This document shows positions 51,744 through 60,993 of a DNA stretch of 64,000 nt, piece after piece; the stretch's first letter is position 1, and every line of letters begins with the position of its first letter. Source of the DNA: Thuidium tamariscinum (lineage: Eukaryota; Streptophyta; Bryopsida; Hypnales; Thuidiaceae); contig OZ019759.1 in assembly GCA_947034885.2 (NCBI GenBank), positions 15,254,501-15,318,500 of the forward strand. Direction: 5' to 3'. Under the pieces are notes generated by a model that worked only from the letters and a program-made list of their open reading frames with translations, made no database searches and was not told where the DNA came from. A program made the translations under genes and the position numbers.

Positions 51744-52700
51744 CACGTCCGCTACATCTAAGTCGTCCGCCTCTTCATGCATCCGCCCGTTTGTCCCATT
51801 GGAGCTGTACAAATGCCCATCCAAATTTCCAAACTCTTACAAGTTTATGCCCTTGCTAATCTGCTTGTCTAACCTCCTTTTGAAATCATGTTTGAAAGCC
51901 CGATTGTCCACCCCATTTCACGCGTCCGAACGCTCGTTTGAAAGCCCGATTGTCTGCCCTTTCTCAACTGTCCGATCATCCGCCCGTCCGCCGCATCGCG
52001 ACCGTTCAAACGTTTGTCTGAATGCCCATCCAATTATCTTAATGATTGTTTGCTTTAACAACCATTTCAGAAGTCTTCTTTTACTGCATTAGATTCTTTG
52101 AATAAAAGATCCGCTTCCATTCTTCTCATGGCAGACATTCAATATTATAAGTATCCAATGGACAATGAATGTACAAAAACAGAAAAGAAGTAAGTCCTCC
52201 ACACAATTGAATTTGCATCATAAACCCTAAACCCTAACCTTTATTTTAGTTTATTCTTATTACATCATGTGTATTTTTAAAATTTTGATTTGTATAAAAA
52301 GGTGGTGGATTTGGCCCACCGTCTTTTTGTATATATGCTTATTAAAGTTTAAAATGTAAGGCAGGCTTTCCAATAAATAACTTTTAAAAATTTATGGCTT
52401 GGTTTCTAAGGCTATGATTTTTCTAAATATTGTTGGTGATAATATTAGGGTTTAAATGTTATCTATTTAATCCATTTTTTAAAATTTTTAGCCCCTTCAT
52501 CTATCCCTTCTATACAAACATTTCCTCTTAAAGTGACCTCATAGTATAATATTCCCTTTAGTTCATTTCAATTAAGATTTACCTATGACTTTTCTTGTGA
52601 ATTAAATCTTGGGCTATGGTAAATTGGTAATTGTATTTGTATATGTATTTTACTAGTTTACTTGGGCCATGGTTTTTGTCATGGAATCATATCTTGGTAA
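51744..52700 (+). repeat. Left arm of a long inverted repeat
   Basis: This arm matches the inverse of 53690-54790 at high identity over its whole length, apart from about 140 bp of short tandem repeats missing here. It begins immediately at the right end of element A. A short run of two to three CCCTAAA units (about 52222-52239) is not kept in the other arm. A single-stranded transcript of both arms would fold into a hairpin stem of nearly 1 kb. Confidence 0.85.
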
Positions 52701-53689
52701 AGTGTAGTATAAAATTTACATTGTTGCTTCAATTAATTTTTGTAAATCATACTCAAAACGTACTTCATCTGTAGACTTCACTTACTTACGTGTTCGTTTA
52801 CTTATGTTTTCAACGTTCTACGGGGTTTAGAGCATTTATTATTGTTTGGCAATACATTACTTGTAGAGTTGTAGGCTTGTACAAAACTGAACCAATTAAT
52901 TATGCCTTGAAGATTGAAGTGTTTCATTTCTTATCATACTTTTGTTCTAAAGTGCATTGATAGGTAATTAGGTATGAAGATTAAGTTGAACAAACAAGTA
53001 CAAAGTACAAACTAGATTATAGCAATTGCATTTTTTAAAATTCTATTGAAAGATGTATTCAAAAGTCTTGAAATGCTAAAAGTATTTTAATGTATTTTAA
53101 TGTGAATTTGAGATTTTATCTTTAATCTAAATTTTTCATTTGCTCTTGTGATTTCTAAAAGTTTTTATTCAAGATAGAAGAGTTGATTATGTGAAAGTAT
53201 TGAATTCACTTCCATACATGTACTTTACTATACTTGCAATGAATGTCATTCCTAAAGTCACTTATTTCACTACTTCACTTGTCTAAAAGAAACTAAAGAA
53301 AATATTATAAAGTTTGATCCTACTTCATTTCAAATTGTCTTCAAAAGAAAGAACATAGGAAGCCAAATTTCATTCTCTAAGAAATGTTCAGTAGTTTTAA
53401 TTGGTTATGAATCATTTAGGAGATTAGTAGAATTTTTTTTTGATTTATACATTTTTATACAATCTATAGTCTATACCAAGAATGCAAGATCCTAGAATTG
53501 AAGATGCCAAAAACTAAAAACAAGAAAGCTGCACAGCTTACAATAAAAATACAGGTTTTTACTTATGAGTGGTTTATTCGAGAAAATAAGGTATAAGAAA
53601 CATGCCATTTCAGGACTTAAATTTATACTCTACATTATGTATACATTTGAGCCAAAATCAAATAAATGAAGGCTAATTTATATTTAAAG
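52701..53689. other. Spacer (loop) of the long inverted repeat
   Basis: AT-rich sequence of 989 bp with no recognised coding or repeat structure. It starts after TCATATCTTGGTAA and ends before the inverse of the same word. Confidence 0.6.
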
Positions 53690-54790
53690 TTACCAAGATA
53701 TGATTTTGACAAAAACCATGGCCAAAATAAACTAGTAAAATACATATACAAATACAATTACCAATTTACCATAGCCCAAGATTTAATTCATAAGAAAAGT
53801 CATAGGTAAATCTTAATTGAAATGAACTAAAGGGAATATTATACTATGAGGTCACTTTAAGAGGAAATGTTTGTATAGAAGGGATAGATGAAGGGGCTAA
53901 AAATTTTTAAAAATGGATTAAATAGATAACATTTAAACCCTAATATTATCACCAACAATATTTAGAAAAATCATAGCCTTAGAAACCAAGCCATAAATTT
54001 ATTAAAGTTATTTATTGGAAAGCCTGCCTTACTTTATAAACTTTAATAAGCATATATACAAAAAGATATTGGCCCAAATCCACCACCTTTTTATACAAAT
54101 CAAAATTTTAAAAATACGCATGATGTAACAAGAATAATCTAAAATAAAGGTTATGGTTTATGATGCAAATTCAATTGTGTGGAGGACTTACTTCTTTTCT
54201 GTTTTTGTACATTCATTGTCCATTGAATACTTGCAATATTGAATGTCTGCCATGAGAAGAATGGAAGCGGATCTTTTATTCAAAGAATCTAATGCAATAG
54301 AAAAAGACTTCTGAAATGGTTGTTAAGGCAAACAATCGTTAAGATAATTGGATGGGCATTTAGACAGACGTTTGAACGACCGTGATGCGGTGGACGGGCG
54401 GATGATCGAACAACTGAGAAAGGACCGACAATCGAGCTTTCAGACGAGCATTTGAACGCGTGAGATGGGGTGGACAATCGGGCTTTCAAACATGATTTCA
54501 AAAGAGGGTTAGACAAGTGGATTAGCAAGGGCATGAACTTGTAAGAGTTTGGAAATTTGGATGGGCATTTGCATGGCTCCGATGGGGCGGACGGGTAGAA
54601 GATCGGATGGCTTTGATTGAGCAGACGGGCAGACGAGCAGAAAGACAACTTGGATAGAGTGGACGCGCGGACAGGTGAAAGAATGGACGGCTTTGATGGG
54701 GCGGATGGGCGGACGCGCAAATAGGCAAACGAGCGAACAAACGGATGCACGGATGCGTGAAGAGGCGGACGGCTTAGATGTAGTGGACGC
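53690..54790 (-). repeat. Right arm of a long inverted repeat
   Basis: Inverse of 51744-52700. The arms pair from TTACCAAGATATGA (53690 on) to CTTAGATGTAGTGGACG (about 54774-54790). This arm holds extra copies of the GGACGGGCGGATG-like short repeat. The arm keeps a chance open frame on the minus strand that simply follows the repeat. Confidence 0.85.
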
Positions 54791-54960
54791 GCAGACGAGC
54801 AGAAGATCAAACGACTTTGATGGGGTGGTCGAGAAAATTGGCATTTGGATAGCTCCAATGGTGCGAACAAGCGAATGGGCATTTGGACAGCTCTAATAGA
54901 GCGAACAGGTTGATGGCTAAAATGGGACGGATATTAGACAATCGAGCTTCCAAATGGGCT
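54580..54960. repeat. Degenerate tandem repeats of GGACG-GCGGATG-type words
   Basis: Irregular copies, about 45-60 bp each, of words such as GATGGGGCGGACGGG, GCAGACGAGCAGAA and ATGGACGGCTTTGATGGGG. They extend from inside the right inverted-repeat arm to just before the ParB-like gene relic. They give the false look of an Arg/Ser/Pro-rich protein in several frames. Confidence 0.75.
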
Positions 54961-57900
54961 TTCGGATGGGCGACCTGCTATTGTAGGTAGTTCTGGTTCT
55001 GCTTTGACTACGGTGTCCGCTACTCCGTCATCAACTATGGAGGAGGTCCCTAAGCATGAGAAGTTTGCTTCAATCTAGAAAGCTTTCTGGGCAAGGTACC
55101 AAAAATGCTTTCTGTTTGATCAAGAGACTGTGAAGATCAACATCAAATAGTGCATTATAGCGAGTCCTCAATATGTCATTTGCACCTTATAGAGGGACAT
55201 TGTGGATGCTGTGAAGAAAGAGCTCGTCCAACTAATAGATGTGAAGCAACGGCAAAAAGTCTGCCTAATACCAATGGACGCGAGAAAAAAGCTTTTGAAA
55301 AGAAAGCCTGAATCATGGGACAAAATAAAGAATGGGAGATTCATAATTATCAACGGCCAACACAACATTATAGCTTCGCAGGAGCTACAAATTGCTAGTT
55401 GTGGAGAAGCAAGGAAAGTAGAACTCAAGATGTGGGACACATACACTCGGGGGGGACACTTCTTGTGTATTTGGGGGACCCACGTGCGGCGGTGGGGTAT
55501 TTTTGGGGGGGCTATTTACCTCCTAGAAAGCATTTAAAGGGCCCCTATTATTACATAAAGCAAAAAAATTACCCATATTATCATATCTATCAGTACTTAT
55601 AATATGTAGGCCAAAGGAATATATTAGAGGTTATTTTCTTTGTAAGGAAAAAAAATAACAAAAAAAATAATGAGAATACAAGTGACTAACAAATACCTTA
55701 TAGAAAAAAAGATTCAATTTATAACAATGCATGAATACAAATACAACACAAATACATGCATGAAAAGTAAGACATTAGGGTTGAAAAAGTATTGAAGAGA
55801 TTTTAGGGACAAAAATGTGTTTAAAAACACAGACATGAAGTTCATCTGTGAACTATGACCACAAATATATGCCTCATATAAAAAAATTACATCAAAAATA
55901 TGCTGTTCAAATGCCCTCCATCACATGTGAAAAAACAAAATCAAGCTCTATGACATGGTGCTACCCAAACTTCAGAGAGGTCGTTCATAGCACGAACTCC
56001 TGTACCCAACCAGATTGCAAACATCAATGGAGTTAGATATGACTTAAAGATATGCCGTAGATGAGTTGTAGATATACCATAGTACTTGATGAGCTGTAGA
56101 TACAATATAGTACCTGTATCTTGAGCTATATCTGACTAGTACTATAAATATTAATTGAACCTACTAAATTTTTTTCCTAGGATCCCATTCTTTTGCCCCT
56201 AATTTATATCTACCTAAATTCTAATGGACCATATTTTCCGGTTCCCTATATTACTTATAAAGGACATGCCACTTTTAATGTCCCCTAATTTATATGTAAA
56301 TTTCTTATAAATTTTATCTAAGATTATTTAAATGTACCCTATATTCCGCCGCACATAGGTTATTAAAAAACGGGAAGTGTCCTCCCCGGGCACATACATT
56401 GTTTGGTCTCTTGATGAAAACAAGTTGCGTAACATCTCAAAGTACTATAATTGCACAAACCACTTGGACCATGCCCAACCAACTTGGGGGAACCAAATCA
56501 TAAGTTGTCGGAGAATTTGGGTCACCTACAAGCGTCCCACGAATGTGTGCACGGAAGACTTCTTGAGGAAGAATAAGGCAGTATTCGACCTTGATAACTA
56601 CAAGGTATAGTGTCAACTAGAACTCATATTGTCGAGTCGATGATAAGCTAGCTTTTGTATTCTGGTATTGTGAAACATTTGTTCAATTTTGTTTCTTCGT
56701 CAGTTATTTTTTCCAAGTTGACATTTGAGTCTCAAACTTAATATAATTTGCTCTAGGTATCACAGCATCGAGGATAAAGTCCTAGTTTGTTTAAAATGTT
56801 ACATGCATCATATGTTGTTATGAAATTCTTGCAGAGTTTCACGGATGCTATGATTGAGCGTTTCCAAAATATAAATCCAGAGAGAGACGACGCTCTTATC
56901 AATGGCACCTCCAATCTGAAAAATGAGATTCAAATCATCACCTTGTCCAACAATCTTTGGGTGCACTGGGAGTCCTTCTTGACAAAGCACTTCGATGGCA
57001 AGTTAATTGACCCGTACGCCTTGAAGCCTTACAAAGACTTGAAAGGCTTGAAGATAAAGAACATTTCTCTGAAGAGGGAGTTCTTTAAACACTTTGGGCA
57101 CTTTACGGACGTGGATTTTGGAGTGAACACGGTGCATTTGCTTTGTAAAACACCTGGTCGTCTGGCAATTTATCCAAAGGTGTCAGTGACGTCAACCAGA
57201 GTCCTCATGCTTGACAATATGACCAACAAGGAGTGGGTGGAGCGGAGGAAGCGCAAGAAAATTGTGCTCCATGATTTAATGGCCATCAACCCCAATTTGA
57301 AGGTCATAGATAATGCCATAATGGTGGCAATGTTTTCGACGCTACTTGGAAGTCTTGGAAGGCAAGGCACAAATTCACATTGGCCTTGTGGGATTTCCTT
57401 CTGACCCATCCACGACCTGATTTTTTCAAGCGTCATCTCCGCAAAGATGCTTGGCTGAAACAGGCAAAAGACCTCGAGAAGCAATTTCCCGAGGTACTTT
57501 TCATGTTCACCAAGTTCATGAAGTTGAAATATCAACTTCCTGAACTAGAAGGGGGTGTACAAATAAGGGGGATTAATGTTGGAGCTCAAGCTCTAGTGAC
57601 CAACTCAACTTACAAGTATCATTCCCGGGAGGTTAACTTTGCCTTGCTTGATTTGAGAGAAGCCTCGAGAGCCAAATCCTTTGTAGATGAAAGTACTATC
57701 GACCTTTTCTTGAGCTTTTTTGCATTGAATTTGAAGCCGAAGATGACAATGCCAAGCGTGTGGCTCTTTATCTTAAAGGGAAAAAAGGACATCAAGGCGG
57801 CTACAACCTTTGCAACTTTGAAGCTCAAAAATTTTGAGTGTGTGTCATCCACATATGTCCTAGGAAGAGTAGAGCTCTTAGACAATGTGACAAATTGCAC

Positions 57901-59887
57901 CACAGCTCCAAAGGTGCCATTGCTCTTCTTGTTCAAGAAGAACAACGAATTTGTGTCTACTAGTCGTGTGCTAGTGAAGACCAGATACTCTACTCCCCTA
58001 GAGAACTTCTATTATTGGGATTGGAATAAGAACACGGAGGCTAAGTGGCAAATAGAGCCTATTGAATTGCGATTGGAGTTCTACTTGGACATACTTCGTG
58101 ATTTTGCAAAGGCAGACGAGAATGTGCTAGGCATTTTTGCAGGAACGAAGTTCATGCTTGTTGCAAAGGTAAGTAAAGAAACTCTGTGAAGTAAGTATCC
58201 TCAACTTGAGGATACTTTTCCCTGATAAATACAATTGCTTGAATGACATGGTTGACTGCTATCCTTGACTCGACGATAACAGATGGTTTGTATAGTTGTG
58301 TTTATCTCTTTCAATTTGAAGAGAGATCTATAAGACTATAAACTAATTATACAACTCATGGTACAAAATGATGGATAGATGTTCGGAGCATTCTTTTACA
58401 GGTTTGTAGAAAAGACAGATGTGAAATCATACCAGGCAATTTCATATCTTGCTAAGAAAATAGGTAAGAACAACTTTATGATGGTGAATTCTCCATACTC
58501 GATGGTGTACGAAAAAACCCCAAGCCGTGGCCCCCTGATCATTCGTTCCGACTCGTTTGAATCACCTCTTATGAATTTCCGGTCGCCGGTTGTGGAAGCT
58601 CATATTCTCCCTCAACAAAGAGAGAATGTCGGTCCACACTTGACAACAAATCCAAGTGTGTAGGGACTAGATGAGTTTGGAATGTGTTCGTTCCAAATGT
58701 ATCTATGAATGGCAAACGCAGATGTGGTTGCACAAGTTGCACCGACTGGGGTACAAGCATGTAATCAATCGGATTTGGAGTTGGTTGAATTGCATGCGAC
58801 GTCGGAAGCACCCCCTAACACTGTTGTTGCCTCAGACTCTGATTTTGATTCTGAGGATGAGGATGATGAGGGTACGGAGACAGATATTGAGTTTGAGCAA
58901 GAAAAAGCTCAACATGTGGAAGAAGTGGGAGATGATGACGAGGATCCTTTGGACTTTGGCGTGTAGAAGGACAATTTCATGAGAGAGGGTTCCGCCGATG
59001 ACGATGTCATCATGTAGGAAGCGAGGCAAGATGATGGACAGATGGAGGGCCCATCCTACCAATTACCCCCAGCGGATGCCGTCGACAAAGACGGGAAGCC
59101 CGTCTTCCATGACATCAGCAGTGACGATGATCCACTTGATCATCCTTACAAGTTTGACCACAATGACAAGGACCACAACGGCTCTTCCAAGGTGACAGAG
59201 TTGAAACCCCTACTCTTGCTTGACAGAAAAGTGGTGAAGGTGGAGAAAGACCAGTGGAAAGAGGACAAAGAAAAGAAGGCTAGGAAAATTGCTTGGAATA
59301 TGGAGCGGGGAGCAAAAGACAAAGCACTGGCAAATTTAAATGCAAAACTCATTAAGGTGACGCAGCAATCCCAACAAAAGATGTCTGCACTTTCTAGTGA
59401 AGTGGAAGAGCTAAAACAACTAGTGCAAATCTAGCTCAGTCAAAGAGTTCCAGTGGTGGCCTCTTAGCTCCCATCTTCCTTGCCATTAGATCCCGTTGTT
59501 GCTATTCCTCCTCAAGTTTAAGAGCTAGTCTCTGGACTCCCATATCCTCAAGTCAAAGATACCCATCGTGTCGTATCCTTGACACATGATGACATTGTAG
59601 AATGTACCCCGGCATCACAATTGAGTCTTATTGTACGCTCTCTAGATGAATGTGCATTTGAAGTGTCCCTCCCTCAGCCGTAGGGACCTACTCAAGAAGA
59701 TGCTTAAGATTATTGTGGTGTCGACAATATCCTTGAAAGTACTACCGAAGGAGCCTCTGGCTTCGAGATAGCACTTGTATGCCAAGTATCAGAGCAAGTG
59801 CAAGTCCTCATGGAAAATTCCTCTCATGTGGACAAAAAAGAGAGATTAAACTACGGAGAGAATGAAAGGCCTTATTCGTTAAAATGA
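54961..59887 (+). pseudogene. ParB-like plus class-beta amino-methyltransferase-like fusion gene (copy 2), decayed
   Basis: A multi-exon host-type gene. The first coding block (to 55445, continued at 56399-56608 before GTATAG) has a ParB-like core, GRFIIINGQHNIIASQELQ. A second block starts at 56835 after TTCTTGCAG and ends at 58168 before GTAAGT. It contains VNFALLDLREA (about 57632), at the place of the DPPY loop, SVWLFILKG, and near its end an AdoMet-loop-like ENVLGIFAGTKFM. The order IV to I is class beta. A third block starts at 58402 and runs into an acidic tail (SDSDFDSEDEDDE) and a Lys/Glu coiled coil (about 59240-59430). The frame continues with stops to 59887. Stops (for example 58661, 58964, 59432) fit CAG or CAA to TAG or TAA; one frameshift lies near 57335. 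DLRE instead of DPPY suggests no catalysis. Bacterial and phage ParB-methylase fusions are the nearest layout I know. Confidence 0.55.
55446..56390. mobile_element. 945-bp non-autonomous DNA transposon inside the ParB-like exon
   Basis: The insertion is flanked by CACATACA at 55438-55445 and 56391-56398, an exact 8-bp target duplication. The ends are imperfect inverted repeats, CTCGGGGGGGACACTTC and CCCGGGGAGGACACTTC (15 of 17 alike), with more shared words further in, including GTGCGGCGG. Without the insert and one target copy the exon reads through in frame (WDTYIVWSLDENKL). There is no transposase inside. The 8-bp duplication fits hAT- or P-type enzymes, but the ends are not the usual hAT ones, so I leave the superfamily open. 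Confidence 0.88.
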
Positions 59888-60407
59888 GACAAATCGTAGT
59901 CTCATTTTAATGGCTTCCTATTTTAGGGCCAAAAAAGCTTTCATTAAATTGAGACTTCTTATTAAATTGAGACTCAAAAATGTCAAGAATGATACTTTAT
60001 AATTATTTTTTTACTTATATAAATGGCAAATATTCACTATCAACATCCAAATTTCATCTTTCAATTATTTTATAAGCAAACAAAATACCTCAAAACATTT
60101 TTAAATTTTAAATTTTTTTAAATGGAGACTTCTACTTCTTACAACGCACATATGAACTTCATGATATTACGCTTTGTCTTCATGAACATGACATCTATTC
60201 TTCTATGCAAGAAAATGTTCTCTACACACATTTTTTAAATGCAATTGTGAAAAATATATATACTATTAATAGAAAATATCTAAAACATGGTCATAATATT
60301 GTGCTGAATGACATATCCATATCTTGACCTATATATGTATGTAAATATCATTATCATTATTTGTAACTACAATAAGAAATGTAATCTAGTATTTCAAATA
60401 CAATAAG
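59888..60407. other. AT-rich spacer with short ATTAAAATGAGA-type inverted repeats
   Basis: It follows the end of the ParB-methyltransferase relic. GTTAAAATGAGAC at about 59878 and its inverse GTCTCATTTTAA at about 59900 make a short hairpin. The word is close to the terminal repeat of the element at 60408-60955, so a related, more decayed element may start near 59868. Confidence 0.5.
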
Positions 60408-60955
60408 AACACCATATTCATTAAAATGAGAGAATCGAGACCTTTCAAAATAACTATCTTGATCTCGACCTGAATCACCAATTTCCATTAAAATGAGAGT
60501 TTTCACGTCAAATGTGAAAGGTTATATGTCAATTCAGCTTGAATCGAGCTGAATTGATATAAAACTTTTCAATTTTTGGTCGAATTTCAAAGGTTGTATG
60601 TCAATTTAGCTCAATTCGGGCGGAATTGACAAAAACCTTTCAAGTTTGGGTTGAATGTATGTCAATTTAGCTCGAATCGAGCTAAATTGATATAAAACTT
60701 TTCAATTTTTGGATGCATTTGAAAGGTTCTATGTCAATTTAGCTCGAATCGAGCTAAATTGACATAAAACCTTTCAACTTTTGGGGTCGAATTTCAAAGG
60801 TTGTATGTCAATTTAGCTCAATTCGAGCTAAATTGACATACAACCTTCTAGCAAATTAACATAATTTTTTTTAAATTTCAAGTTGTATTTCCTTTAAATT
60901 ACATTGGAAAACTCTCATTTCACTAGAAAACTCTCATTTTAATGAATATGGTGTT
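60408..60955. mobile_element. 548-bp MITE-like element
   Basis: The ends are perfect inverted repeats of at least 24 bases: left AACACCATATTCATTAAAAT then GAGAG, right the exact inverse. TAAG lies on both sides (60404-60407 and 60956-60959), a likely 4-bp target duplication, although a TA duplication cannot be excluded. It has no coding capacity. The interior is almost wholly the palindromic repeat at 60525-60842. It sits just 3' of the DUF7869-type relic. Confidence 0.8.
60525..60842. repeat. Five tandem palindromes of about 37 bp
   Basis: Copies at about 60525, 60597, 60656, 60729 and 60804 read TATGTCAATTTAGCTCGAAT then its own inverse. They are separated by 22-38 bases of CTTTCAA-TTTTGG-like sequence. 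Copies 1 and 2 have compensating and non-compensating changes, and copies 3-5 are near perfect. Each can fold as a cruciform. Confidence 0.9.
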
Positions 60956-60993
60956 TAAGAGAACTAATGTCTACTACTATAGCTATAAAATAT

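Noticed and set aside
52222..52239. Telomere-like CCCTAAA units in the left inverted-repeat arm
   Set aside because: Only two to three units, not kept in the right arm, and no longer array nearby. Too short to claim a former chromosome end.
54289..54882. Long minus-strand open frame (197 codons) rich in Arg, Ser and Pro
   Set aside because: It follows the short tandem repeat, which is open in several frames at once, and has its mirror in the left inverted-repeat arm. No domain or splice context.
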